Source of the DNA: Butyricicoccus_A sp963620595
GTDB taxonomy: Bacteria > Bacillota > Clostridia > Oscillospirales > Butyricicoccaceae
Assembly: GCA_963620595.1 (NCBI GenBank)
Contig: CAVFAY010000001.1
Span: forward strand, 62,001 to 126,000
DNA length: 64,000 nt
Reading direction: 5' to 3'
Positions 26,206 through 34,380 of the stretch are shown piece after piece. The notes under the pieces were generated by a model. That model saw only the letters and a list, made by a program, of their open reading frames with translations. It did not search any database and was not told the DNA's origin. The position numbers and the translations under genes were made by a program. Positions within the stretch are counted from its first letter, which is position 1, and every line of letters starts with the position of its first letter.

Positions 26206-27000
26206 TTACTGAATATGTTCTGCAAATAAAACTTTTACCTGTTCGCTGATGCGCTGCAGCTGCTGGGCACGAACACCAAACAATCGCACAACGAGATTAT
26301 GCGAATCTAGCGCAGTAACACCGCCATCACAATCGCTTGTGTCAATCAGCTCCCAAATTTTCTCTTGCGCCTGTGCGTCGACACCAAATAACAAAAGATT
26401 TGCCATATGCGTATAACCTTCGTACATGCCGATTCCTTCCATAGGCATTCGATCCGGCTCATATCGGGTATTATCCCGATAGATCAGTTCATCGGCACGA
26501 TATACCATGATTTTAGAAGAGAATCTCCGATAGGCAAATCGTTCTCCGTATGCTGTGCGGCCACAGGACAAAATATCTTGAAAGAATACATGCGACGATT
26601 TGTCAGAAAGTCGAATCGTAATGGTGCTGTCAAAGGCACTGTGTGCAAACGGAATTACAGGCTGTGGTGCATAATACAGGGTTGCGTTATGTTTTACAGT
26701 CAGTTGGATATGCCGCTGCGCGCAGCCATCGTCCATTTTATGAATCTTATCATATGACTGGGATAAAACTTCTAATTCTGCATTCTCCCCTACTTGATAT
26801 GAAAATTCTTGCCGGTCTCCGCGCATAATGCCTGCCGAAGCGCAAACAGGAATAATCTGAACACCGCCGTTCGCTTTTGGAAATGGGTGCATCAGTTTAT
26901 ATGGTGCAGTAAAAGAAACATCTGTCAAAATTGTCTTTCCGTCACGATATTCTGCTTGAACAGCCAACTGAGATATTTTGCCGAATTGATTGCGTTCCAT
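26206..27000 (-). CDS. ureD: Urease accessory protein UreD
   Basis: Scaffold of the nickel-delivery complex UreD-UreF-UreG that activates apo-urease. The 264-residue protein has the family's PYKLMHPFP start region, the QSYDKIHKMDDGCA segment and SCGRTAYGERFAYRRFSS. Its ATG shares one base with the ureG stop (TAATG on the minus strand). It is the last gene of the operon, before a bidirectional terminator. Confidence 0.93.
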   Translation of the reverse strand: MERNQFGKISQLAVQAEYRDGKTILTDVSFTAPYKLMHPFPKANGGVQIIPVCASAGIMRGDRQEFSYQVGENAELEVLSQSYDKIHKMDDGCAQRHIQLTVKHNATLYYAPQPVIPFAHSAFDSTITIRLSDKSSHVFFQDILSCGRTAYGERFAYRRFSSKIMVYRADELIYRDNTRYEPDRMPMEGIGMYEGYTHMANLLLFGVDAQAQEKIWELIDTSDCDGGVTALDSHNLVVRLFGVRAQQLQRISEQVKVLFAEHIQ

Positions 27001-27608
27001 TATAATCCTTCCAGTAAAACGTTCTTTTTAATCCATTCAATAACCTGATCGACATTTTCGCCACTTCGAATGTTGGTGAATAAAAACGGACGTTCGCCGC
27101 GCATCTTTTTCGAGTCTCGATCCATAACTTCCAAACTTGCTCCGACATAAGGAGCAAGATCAATCTTGTTGATAATAAGCAAATCGGAGCGTGTGATGCC
27201 GGGGCCGCCCTTGCGCGGAATTTTATCTCCTTCAGCCACATCAATGACAAAGATCGTCGCATCGACAAGTTCCGGACTAAAGGTTGCAGACAGATTATCT
27301 CCGCCACTCTCAATAAACAGCAATTCAATGTCTGGGAACCGTTCCATCATGTCATCAACTGCTTCCAAGTTCATCGAGGCATCTTCTCGAATTGCCGTGT
27401 GTGGGCAACCACCGGTTTCCACACCAATAATGCGCTCAATCGGCAAGACACTATTTTTTGCCAGAAATTCAGCATCTTCTTTAGTATAAATATCATTGGT
27501 AATAACGCCAATGCTGTAATCTTTTGCCATCCGGCGCGAAAGTGCTTCAATCAAAGCAGTTTTGCCGGAACCAACTGGACCTGCAACGCCAATTTTCACA
27601 TAAGACAT
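27000..27608 (-). CDS. ureG: Urease accessory GTPase UreG
   Basis: SIMIBI-class GTPase that binds nickel and hands it to apo-urease. Walker A GPVGSGKT lies at residues 10-17, the nickel-binding CPH motif is in GGCPHTAIREDAS, and ESGGDNL and NKIDLAPYVGA complete the family pattern. I place the start at ATG 27608 (MSYVKIG), seven codons inside the longest frame, because AAGGAAG is correctly spaced before it. Length about 202 residues is normal. Confidence 0.97.
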   Translation of the reverse strand: MSYVKIGVAGPVGSGKTALIEALSRRMAKDYSIGVITNDIYTKEDAEFLAKNSVLPIERIIGVETGGCPHTAIREDASMNLEAVDDMMERFPDIELLFIESGGDNLSATFSPELVDATIFVIDVAEGDKIPRKGGPGITRSDLLIINKIDLAPYVGASLEVMDRDSKKMRGERPFLFTNIRSGENVDQVIEWIKKNVLLEGL

Positions 27609-27629
27609 GTCACATGCTTCCTTTCTCAA

Positions 27630-28319
27630 TTAGGACATATATAAACGAGAATATAAATTTTCGTGTTGAATGCCACGCAAATCAAACCCCGGCGCAGATA
27701 GACATAAATCTTCTTCTGTCCACTGCATAACATCTGTCAAAATGTTTTTCAATGTATCGTAACAGCAGCTCAATAGATATTGACCGGCGCTCTGACTCAG
27801 CGGAATTGTTTTTACGCAGTTTGTTATCATAACCGAGGTTTGCGCGTATAGATAATGTGCCAAAATCTCTTGTTCCTCCAATTGTAAAGCGGCACAAAAC
27901 ACACCGTAAATACAGCAGTGTGTCATGGCCTTTCCTTTTCTGGCGGCAATATACTCAGAAAAAATCGGAAGAATTTCCGGCAAGTTTAACTTGGTAATGG
28001 TCTTGGCAAAGCGAGAACCCATTTTACGCGACGCTTCTCGCTGTTCCATCGGCAAACGAGAAGCTGCCAACAGCGTTTCCAGCCGCATCAGCCCGTCTAT
28101 ATCGTGCTTCGCCGCGCATTCATAGGACAGTCGGACAGCCAATACATCGGTATACGCCAAATTCCAGCGCAATTTATTTTCTATGTACTGTGCCGCTGTT
28201 GCCTCGTCATGTACAATATCCTTTTGAATATATGTTTCCAATCCCATAGAATGCGAATATCCACCGATAGGAAATAATGCATCGTTTACTTGAAGCAAAT
28301 AAAACTGTGTTTTGTTCAT
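27630..28319 (-). CDS. ureF: Urease accessory protein UreF
   Basis: All-helical protein that bridges UreD and UreG and controls GTP hydrolysis during nickel insertion. The 229-residue sequence begins with the typical QVNDALFPIGGYSHSMGLETYI and has the KTIPLSQSAGQYLL segment near the C terminus. It sits between ureE and ureG with short gaps, as in most urease operons. Confidence 0.95.
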   Translation of the reverse strand: MNKTQFYLLQVNDALFPIGGYSHSMGLETYIQKDIVHDEATAAQYIENKLRWNLAYTDVLAVRLSYECAAKHDIDGLMRLETLLAASRLPMEQREASRKMGSRFAKTITKLNLPEILPIFSEYIAARKGKAMTHCCIYGVFCAALQLEEQEILAHYLYAQTSVMITNCVKTIPLSQSAGQYLLSCCYDTLKNILTDVMQWTEEDLCLSAPGFDLRGIQHENLYSRLYMS

Positions 28320-28328
28320 GTTAATTCC

Positions 28329-28808
28329 TTAGTGATGATGGTTATTGATAGACGAGGACAGAGCCTTGTCAAAATCAAACTGAATCTGTATTTTTTCAAC
28401 AGAAACACCATGAATATGGCTCAGTTTTTCCATCATTGGTTCGTGATACGGAATATAAAATGTAAAATCGTCTTCTCCGCGAAACATGGTCGTGTGGGTG
28501 TTGCCAACTTCATAGCACAGCTTTGCAATCTGCTGGGGATGATCTTCCCTTACTTTGGCGCGAATGGCATCACAGGCCGGAATATTGACAGCAACGATAG
28601 TAGTTTCATCAGTATAAATGACATCATCTTGACGCAGACCACGCGTTAAAATCGAATCGTCCATCCGAATGCCGATTTCTTTTTTGTCCGTGGTTGTCAG
28701 TCTGTGAATTTTCTTAAATGCATCATGCCACGGAATGTCTACTGTCACAATTTCTTTTCCGGCAGTATCCATATCCTGTAGCTTCCCTAAAATATGCTCA
28801 CACAACAT
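28329..28808 (-). CDS. ureE: Urease nickel metallochaperone UreE
   Basis: Dimeric nickel carrier that loads UreG. The 159-residue protein has the N-terminal peptide-binding domain, the C-terminal metal-binding domain with CYEVGNTHTTMF, and a short His-containing tail (NNHHH) in place of the long His run of Klebsiella UreE. Ten bases separate it from ureF. A strong hairpin lies upstream between ureI and ureE. Confidence 0.93.
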   Translation of the reverse strand: MLCEHILGKLQDMDTAGKEIVTVDIPWHDAFKKIHRLTTTDKKEIGIRMDDSILTRGLRQDDVIYTDETTIVAVNIPACDAIRAKVREDHPQQIAKLCYEVGNTHTTMFRGEDDFTFYIPYHEPMMEKLSHIHGVSVEKIQIQFDFDKALSSSINNHHH

Positions 28809-28843
28809 AAAGACTCAATTCCTCACTCTGAATTTAAGATACA

Positions 28844-28883
28844 GCGGCAGTTCGCTACTATCAGTCAGCCAACGAACTGCCGC
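28844..28883 (-). other. Intercistronic hairpin between ureI and ureE
   Basis: GCGGCAGTTCG (28844-28854) is complementary to 28873-28883. There is no T-run after it on the minus strand, so it is more likely an RNA-stability or processing element (or a leaky terminator) within the urease transcript than a true end. Confidence 0.6.
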
Positions 28884-28894
28884 TCGCAGAATAT

Positions 28895-29410
28895 TTACCA
28901 GATCTGCAACAGCATCATAACGCCCGGAATCCAAGCAGTCACAACGCCTTCAAACACTTGCAGGCATGGCGTGAATTTTCCAAGCTTTTTGCCCATGATG
29001 TCCTCGACAAACGAGGTGCCCCATAGGACTGCCCACAGCCACCAGATAGCAGCCCAGCGCCAATCTGCAGTAATGCTAAGAGCTGCACTGCCTGTAACAC
29101 CTTCAATGACGCCGAAAATCACCGCATTGACAGCGACAAATGTAGAGAACCAAGCAAATGGAATCGGACTTGCCTTCCCCTTGAGTCCCAGACCATTAAA
29201 GGCAACAAACAAATAGGTAAAGCAAAATAGCAGACCGGTTCCAGCCGCATAATAATTGCCCTGTACCAGATTGACAAAATTGATAAACAGCGACAGACCG
29301 CCTGTGAAAATATTCATCACAGAAGCAGATTTACTGTCAACATGGTACAGATTGCACATGCCGTTGTTAATCAGCACGATACCAACAAATAACAGGCAAA
29401 CGCCTAACAT
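28895..29410 (-). CDS. ureI: AmiS/UreI family urea channel
   Basis: Inner-membrane urea (or short-chain amide) channel of 171 residues with six predicted helices; the first is MLGVCLLFVGIVLINNGMC. The C-terminal part has WWLWAVLWGTSFVEDIMGKKLGKFTP, which matches the AmiS/UreI pattern. Its position between ureC and ureE makes urea import the natural job. The long histidine-bearing periplasmic loop that gates Helicobacter UreI at low pH is not evident. Confidence 0.9.
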   Translation of the reverse strand: MLGVCLLFVGIVLINNGMCNLYHVDSKSASVMNIFTGGLSLFINFVNLVQGNYYAAGTGLLFCFTYLFVAFNGLGLKGKASPIPFAWFSTFVAVNAVIFGVIEGVTGSAALSITADWRWAAIWWLWAVLWGTSFVEDIMGKKLGKFTPCLQVFEGVVTAWIPGVMMLLQIW

Positions 29411-29446
29411 AATGGAATTCCTCCTATGTAAAAGTAAACTTTTAGA

Positions 29447-31168
29447 TTAGAACAGGCTGTACAGCTGCGTCAACGGCAGCTTCTCTGCCGGTTTGGAGGT
29501 GATAGCCTCTCCATCTACCGTTACCTCATAGGTCTCTGGATCAACAGTCAACTTCGGGGTGCGGTCGTTAAATACCATATCACGCTTAGTGATCGTCCGA
29601 CAACCGGAAACCGGCACAACCGCCTTTTCCAGACCATATGCTGTTTTGACATCCGCGTCCATAGCAGCCTTTGAGACAAATGTCAGGCAGGATGCCATCT
29701 TTGCTTTGCCATGAGCTGCAAACATAGGCTGATACAGTACCGGCTGTGTGGTCGGGATAGAGGCATTGGCATCACCCATTTTAGAAGCGATAATCATGCC
29801 GCCTTTGATAATCATGTCCGGTTTTGCACCGAAGAACGCCGGATTCCACAGGACGAGATCGGCAAACTTGCCGGTTTCTACAGAACCGACATACTGTGCG
29901 ACACCGTGTGTTTTAGCCGGATTGATTGTATACTTGGAAATGTATCTCTTGACACGGAAATTATCGTTGCCGTGTCCCTCGTCCTCCGGCAGCGCACCGC
30001 GTTCATCCTTCATCTTGGAAGCGGTCTGCCAAGTACGCGTGATGACTTCTCCGACGCGACCCATTGCCTGCGAATCTGAGCTCATCATAGAAAATATGCC
30101 CATATCATGCAAAACATCCTCTGCTGCAATGGTCTCCGGGCGGATACGAGAGTCTGCAAAAGCAATATCTTCCGGAATATTCTTGTCCAGATGATGGCAA
30201 ACCATCAGCATGTCCATATGCTCATCCAGAGTATTGACGGTAAACGGCATGGTTGGGTTGGTAGAAGATGGCAGAACATTCGGTGCACCGGCTGCACGAA
30301 TGATGTCCGGTGCATGACCGCCGCCTGCGCCCTCCGTGTGATAAGTATGAATGGTACGACCTGCAATGGCATCCAGTGTATCTTCTACACAGCCACCCTC
30401 ATTCAGAGTATCGGTATGAATAGCAACCTGCACATCATATTCATCTGCCACGTTGAGACAATGGTTGATGACTGCCGGCGTTGCGCCCCAGTCCTCATGA
30501 ATCTTCAGACCCATCGCACCGGCTTTTACCTGCTCAATCAGCGGCTGCTCATCCGAACAATTGCCCTTTCCAAGGAAACCAAGATTCATCGGATACTCGT
30601 CAGCTGCCTTTAACATCATCTTCAGATTCCAAGGACCCGGTGTGCATGTCGTTGCATTGGTGCCGTCAGCCGGACCGGTGCCGCCGCCAATCATGGTCGT
30701 CACACCGCTGTATAATGCGCAATCAATCTGCTGCGGAGAAATGAAATGAATATGTGTATCCAGACCACCGGCGGTGACAATCATTCCCTCACCTGCCAGT
30801 GCTTCGGTGGAAGCACCGACTGTCATTCCAGGTGTCACACCGTCCATAGTGTCCGGATTGCCTGCCTTGCCGATACCGGCAATCTTACCGTCTTTAATGC
30901 CAATGTCGGCCTTTACAATACCGGTGTAGTCCACAATCAGGGCATTGGTGATGACAAGATCCAGATCTCCGTCTTCGCTGCGGCTCTTTACCGACTGACC
31001 CATGCCGTCACGCAGGGTTTTACCGCCGCCGAACTTGCACTCATCACCGTACTGTGTATAATCTTTTTCTACTTCAATAACCAAACTGGTATCTGCCAGA
31101 CGAACCTTGTCTCCAACGGTTGGGCCGTACATAGCAGCATACTTGCTGCCGGAAATATTCACACTCAT
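29447..31168 (-). CDS. ureC: Urease alpha subunit
   Basis: Catalytic subunit, hydrolyses urea to ammonia and carbamate at a di-nickel site. At 573 residues it is full length. Seen in the sequence: the nickel ligands HIHF (near 137), the carbamylated lysine in GLKIHEDWG (near 220), the active-site flap MVCHHLDKNIPED (near 320) and the C-terminal LTQLYSLF. The three structural subunits are separate genes (ureA, ureB, ureC), the usual bacterial form. A GGAGGG site precedes the ATG. Confidence 0.98.
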   Translation of the reverse strand: MSVNISGSKYAAMYGPTVGDKVRLADTSLVIEVEKDYTQYGDECKFGGGKTLRDGMGQSVKSRSEDGDLDLVITNALIVDYTGIVKADIGIKDGKIAGIGKAGNPDTMDGVTPGMTVGASTEALAGEGMIVTAGGLDTHIHFISPQQIDCALYSGVTTMIGGGTGPADGTNATTCTPGPWNLKMMLKAADEYPMNLGFLGKGNCSDEQPLIEQVKAGAMGLKIHEDWGATPAVINHCLNVADEYDVQVAIHTDTLNEGGCVEDTLDAIAGRTIHTYHTEGAGGGHAPDIIRAAGAPNVLPSSTNPTMPFTVNTLDEHMDMLMVCHHLDKNIPEDIAFADSRIRPETIAAEDVLHDMGIFSMMSSDSQAMGRVGEVITRTWQTASKMKDERGALPEDEGHGNDNFRVKRYISKYTINPAKTHGVAQYVGSVETGKFADLVLWNPAFFGAKPDMIIKGGMIIASKMGDANASIPTTQPVLYQPMFAAHGKAKMASCLTFVSKAAMDADVKTAYGLEKAVVPVSGCRTITKRDMVFNDRTPKLTVDPETYEVTVDGEAITSKPAEKLPLTQLYSLF

Positions 31169-31184
31169 TGTTGTTTGTCCCTCC

Positions 31185-31544
31185 TTAAATAAAGCCCTTC
31201 AGCTTCGCTGTTTCCAGAGATGCTGCCTTTGTTGCTTCGCTGACCTGTGCGCAAGACAAGTCATTCAAGCCAAATACACGCTGGCGACCACCCATTTCCG
31301 TCAGCTGTACTTCTTTTTCCTCGCCTGGCTCAAAGCGAACTGCTGTGCCGGAAGGGATGTCCAGATGGTAGCCATATGCTGCTGCACGATCAAAAGACAG
31401 GCACTTATTGACCTCAAAGAAATGATAGTGAGAACCGACCTGTACCGGTCGATCGCCGGTATTGGCAACAACCAATGTTACCGTCGATTTTCCTTCATTC
31501 AGCGTGATTTCACGATCCAACGGCATAATTTCGCCAATTTTCAT
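31185..31544 (-). CDS. ureB: Urease beta subunit
   Basis: Structural subunit of 119 residues. Family marks are TGDRPVQVGSHYHFFEVN, with the conserved GSHYHF, and RFEPGEEKEVQLTEMGG. Lies 16 bases upstream of ureC and 14 bases downstream of ureA on the minus strand, each with its own ribosome-binding site. Confidence 0.97.
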   Translation of the reverse strand: MKIGEIMPLDREITLNEGKSTVTLVVANTGDRPVQVGSHYHFFEVNKCLSFDRAAAYGYHLDIPSGTAVRFEPGEEKEVQLTEMGGRQRVFGLNDLSCAQVSEATKAASLETAKLKGFI

Positions 31545-31558
31545 GATATGTAGCCTCC

Positions 31559-31861
31559 TTATTGAATCGGGTTGTGAACGGTTACCAGCTTTGTGCCATC
31601 CGGAAAAGTCGCTTCAACCTGAACCTCTCCGATCATGTCAGCGACACCATCCATGACATCAGCCTTTGACAAAATCTTTGTGCCGAGCTGCATCAGCTCA
31701 ACAACCGTCTTGCCGTCTCTTGCCAATTCCAGCAGTTCTGAGCTGATGTAAGCCAATGCCTCTACATAATTCAGCTTCAATCCGCGCTCCTTGCGCTCTT
31801 TGGCAAGATTTCCTGCCATGTGCAGCATGAGCTTTTCCTGTTCCTTTGGATTCAGACGCAT
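31559..31861 (-). CDS. ureA: Urease gamma subunit
   Basis: First structural gene of the operon, 100 residues, with MRLNPKEQEKLMLHMAG at the start and VEATFPDGTKLVTVHNPI at the end, both typical. The longest frame reaches 31939, but ATG 31861 has an AGAGGAGC ribosome site at the right spacing and gives the standard N terminus. Confidence 0.97.
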   Translation of the reverse strand: MRLNPKEQEKLMLHMAGNLAKERKERGLKLNYVEALAYISSELLELARDGKTVVELMQLGTKILSKADVMDGVADMIGEVQVEATFPDGTKLVTVHNPIQ

Positions 31862-31969
31862 AGTAGTGCTCCTCTCTAGTCCATCTGTCAGGGGAAATAC
31901 AAATATTCTAAAAGTAAAAAAGACAACGCCGCCATACAATCATGACGTCATAGTCTTCTCATCTGTAAT

Positions 31970-32024
31970 CCCCCGGTGGGGGTATTTTCAATATGAGTAT
32001 AGAAAAATAATTGCTACTTGTCAA
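31970..32024 (-). promoter_or_regulatory. ureA promoter with G/C-tract operator
   Basis: On the minus strand TTGACA (32024-32019), 17 bases, TATACT (32001-31996), a strong vegetative promoter. Starting 13 bases after the -10 box is CCCCC-N3-GGGGG (31982-31970), flanked by AT. G/C-tract inverted repeats of this kind are operators of the CsoR/RcnR family; here it would cover the start of transcription. Confidence 0.8.
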
Positions 32025-32064
32025 TCGACCAAAAGTTGCAATAATATACTTCTTTTTAAGCATG

Positions 32065-32397
32065 TTATTTAACAAACTGATCAATAGCCCGCTCTAGATC
32101 CTGAATTGCCTTTTGATCTCCCTGCTCTACGGCATCGACGATACAATGCTCAATATGATCTTTTAGTATTACCTTTCCAGTGCTATTGAGTGCGGCGCGA
32201 ACGGCTGCAAGCTGAATTAAAACCTCCGAGCAGTCTCTTCCATCCTCCACCATTTGTTTGACAGACTGTAAATGCCCAATCGCACGAGAAAGACGGTTTA
32301 ATACGGCCTTTGTATTGGCATGTGTGTGTCCATGCGCACCGCTGTGATCGTGCGGAATACCGTTTGCGTGCAGACGGTCATGTTCTTTTGGATCCAT
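32065..32397 (-). CDS. CsoR/InrS-like metal-responsive repressor, probably nickel
   Basis: All-helical DUF156-family repressor of 110 residues. The family metal ligands are Cys56 (in DGRDCSEV), His81 and Cys85 (in DHIEHC), the C-H-C set shared by CsoR and the nickel sensor InrS. The N terminus carries seven histidines within residues 6-26 (H6, H10, H16, H18, H22, H24, H26), which fits nickel rather than copper. The start at ATG 32397 is set by GGAGGG just upstream. It sits between the urease and nickel-transport operons, each with a matching operator, so derepression or repression by nickel is inferred. Confidence 0.85.
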   Translation of the reverse strand: MDPKEHDRLHANGIPHDHSGAHGHTHANTKAVLNRLSRAIGHLQSVKQMVEDGRDCSEVLIQLAAVRAALNSTGKVILKDHIEHCIVDAVEQGDQKAIQDLERAIDQFVK

Positions 32398-32430
32398 GCG
32401 CTGTCCCTCCATATATGATTTCTCTTCCTG

Positions 32431-32519
32431 AGTATAGCATATATGACAGCTTTGATGCAAGTTCCCAGTGTTCCGATCCCCCATGGGGGCTTGCGGCGCA
32501 CGAAACGAGATGATATAGT
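32431..32519. promoter_or_regulatory. Divergent promoters and operator of the repressor and nickel transporter
   Basis: Minus-strand promoter for the repressor: TTGCAT (32460-32455), 18 bases, TATACT (32436-32431). Plus-strand promoter for nikMN: TTGCGG (32491-32496), 17 bases, TATAGT (32514-32519). Between them is CCCCC-AT-GGGGG (32478-32489), abutting the nikMN -35 box, the same type of element as at ureA. Confidence 0.75.
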
Positions 32520-32572
32520 AATACAAAAATGAAAGTTTACATGCACAATAATGCAAAAGGAGGACTTTTTTC

Positions 32573-33571
32573 ATGCATATGGCAGACGCCTTAATTTCTC
32601 CTGCTGTCGCGGGCACCATGTATGTATGCTCTGCTGCCGCCGCTGGATATTCCATCAAAAAGGTACGAATGGACACAGACGCGAAAAAAATTCCTGTCAT
32701 GGGAATTATGGGAGCCTTTGTTTTTGCGGCGCAGATGATTAACTTTACCATTCCCGGCACTGGCTCCAGCGGTCATCTGTGCGGCGGTATGCTGCTGTCA
32801 GCCCTTCTCGGTCCGTGCGCCGGATTTTTGACCATGATCGGCGTATTGTTGATTCAGTGCTTATTATTCGCAGATGGCGGATTGCTGGCTCTTGGATGCA
32901 ATGTGTGGAATATGGCATTTTACGGCTGTTTTATCGGCGCGTTGCTCATTTGGCGCCCGATGATGAAGCACGGCATGTCGAAAAAACGTATTATTATTTC
33001 TTCTATTTTGGGATGTGTTCTGACACTGCAGCTCGGCGCGTTCAGTGTTTCATTGGAGACGCTGGCTTCCGGTATTACAGAGCTTCCGTTTCTGGCATTT
33101 GTGGCAACGATGCAGCCGATTCATTTAGCCATTGGTCTGGTGGAAGGCTGCATTACTGCCGCTGTTCTGGTGTTCGTCTATGAAGCGCGTCCAGAGCTGT
33201 TGTATACAGGAGAGCAGGTCAACACGAAAGAAAATGTGTTCAGTTTCAAAAAAATGCTGGCAATTTTGGCCGCGGCAGCTGTAGTCATTGGTGGCATTCT
33301 CTCCCTGTTTGCCTCTTCTCATCCAGACGGGTTGGAGTGGTCCATCGAACGGTTGACCGGTTCGACAGAGCTTTCCGCATCCGGCGGGATTTATCGGATC
33401 ACCAACGCCATTCAGCAGGCAACCTCGATTCTGCCGGACTATGCATTCAGTAATTCGGATTCCGTCTTTGGCACAACGTTTTCCGGCATATTTGGCGGCA
33501 TTGTCGTTATCGTGCTGTGTGTGCTTGCGTGCCGGTTGTTTAAATTCTTCTCTCGGAAAAAATCATCATGA
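32573..33571 (+). CDS. nikMN: ECF nickel transporter, substrate-binding subunit NikMN (CbiM family)
   Basis: Membrane S-component for Ni2+ (or Co2+). The mature N terminus begins MHMADALISP, whose His2 is the metal ligand in CbiM/NikM proteins. About seven helices follow, then a C-terminal extension with HPDGLEWS, the NikN/CbiN-like mark, so M and N are fused in this 332-residue protein. AAAGGAGGA at 32558-32566 supports ATG 32573. Nickel is preferred over cobalt because the neighbours are urease and an InrS-like repressor. Confidence 0.9.
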   Translation: MHMADALISPAVAGTMYVCSAAAAGYSIKKVRMDTDAKKIPVMGIMGAFVFAAQMINFTIPGTGSSGHLCGGMLLSALLGPCAGFLTMIGVLLIQCLLFADGGLLALGCNVWNMAFYGCFIGALLIWRPMMKHGMSKKRIIISSILGCVLTLQLGAFSVSLETLASGITELPFLAFVATMQPIHLAIGLVEGCITAAVLVFVYEARPELLYTGEQVNTKENVFSFKKMLAILAAAAVVIGGILSLFASSHPDGLEWSIERLTGSTELSASGGIYRITNAIQQATSILPDYAFSNSDSVFGTTFSGIFGGIVVIVLCVLACRLFKFFSRKKSS

Positions 33572-34380
33572 ATCATATTGAATCTGCTATTTATGAGATC
33601 CATACCATGGATTCTCTGGCATCGAGAAATCAGTGGGTGAATCGACTTCACCCACTGATTAAATTTTTTATCACGATCATGTATATTGCACTCGTCGTGT
33701 CTTTTTCTAAATATGACGTAATCGGAATCGCCGGTATGGTCATGTATCCGCTGGTTCTGTTTCAACTGGCGGATCTTTCCTTTCGTGCTTGCATCAAACG
33801 GCTGCGTATTGTATTGCCGCTCGTGTGCTGTGTTGGCATATTTAATCCGTTGCTCGACCATACAACCGTACAGGTTGGCGGTATGCTCATGAGTGCAGGC
33901 ATCTTGTCCATGTGCACGCTGATTATGAAGGGCGTGTTCAGTGTTCTTGCATCGTATCTTCTTATCGCCACGACATCTATCGAAGACATCTGCTATGCCC
34001 TGAGACTGCTGCATGTACCCAAGTTGTTGGTCACACAGATTCTTCTCACCTATCGGTATGTAACAGTTTTACTTGGAGAAGTCAACCGCATGACACAGGC
34101 ATACAGCCTGCGGGCACCAAAGCAAAAGGGGGTACATTTTAAGGTGTGGGGCTCTCTGACAGGACAATTGCTGCTGCGCAGCATTGATCGCGCCAATGAT
34201 GTATATGAGAGTATGCTCTTGCGCGGCTATCAGGGAGAATTTGCGTATCTCGGTCAAGAGCATCACATGCGCGCAAATGATTTACTATACTTGCTTGTCT
34301 GGCTGGTTCTGTTGATCTGCTTTCGTTGTTTTCCGATATTTGTGCTGGTTGGTCAGTTTATGGGAGGTATTTTTTCGTGA
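33568..34380 (+). CDS. nikQ: ECF transporter transmembrane (T) subunit NikQ/CbiQ
   Basis: Membrane coupling subunit of 270 residues that links the ATPase to the substrate-binding subunit. Seen: about five to six helices and the coupling motif region AYSLRAPKQKG followed by a second one in YESMLLRGYQGEF. Overlaps nikMN by four bases (ATGA at 33568) and nikO by four bases at its end. Confidence 0.9.
   Translation: MNHIESAIYEIHTMDSLASRNQWVNRLHPLIKFFITIMYIALVVSFSKYDVIGIAGMVMYPLVLFQLADLSFRACIKRLRIVLPLVCCVGIFNPLLDHTTVQVGGMLMSAGILSMCTLIMKGVFSVLASYLLIATTSIEDICYALRLLHVPKLLVTQILLTYRYVTVLLGEVNRMTQAYSLRAPKQKGVHFKVWGSLTGQLLLRSIDRANDVYESMLLRGYQGEFAYLGQEHHMRANDLLYLLVWLVLLICFRCFPIFVLVGQFMGGIFS

Noticed and set aside
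31970..32489. A NiCo or cobalamin riboswitch controlling the nickel genes
   Set aside because: No multi-helix conserved core could be found; the G/C-tract elements are short DNA palindromes better explained as protein operators.
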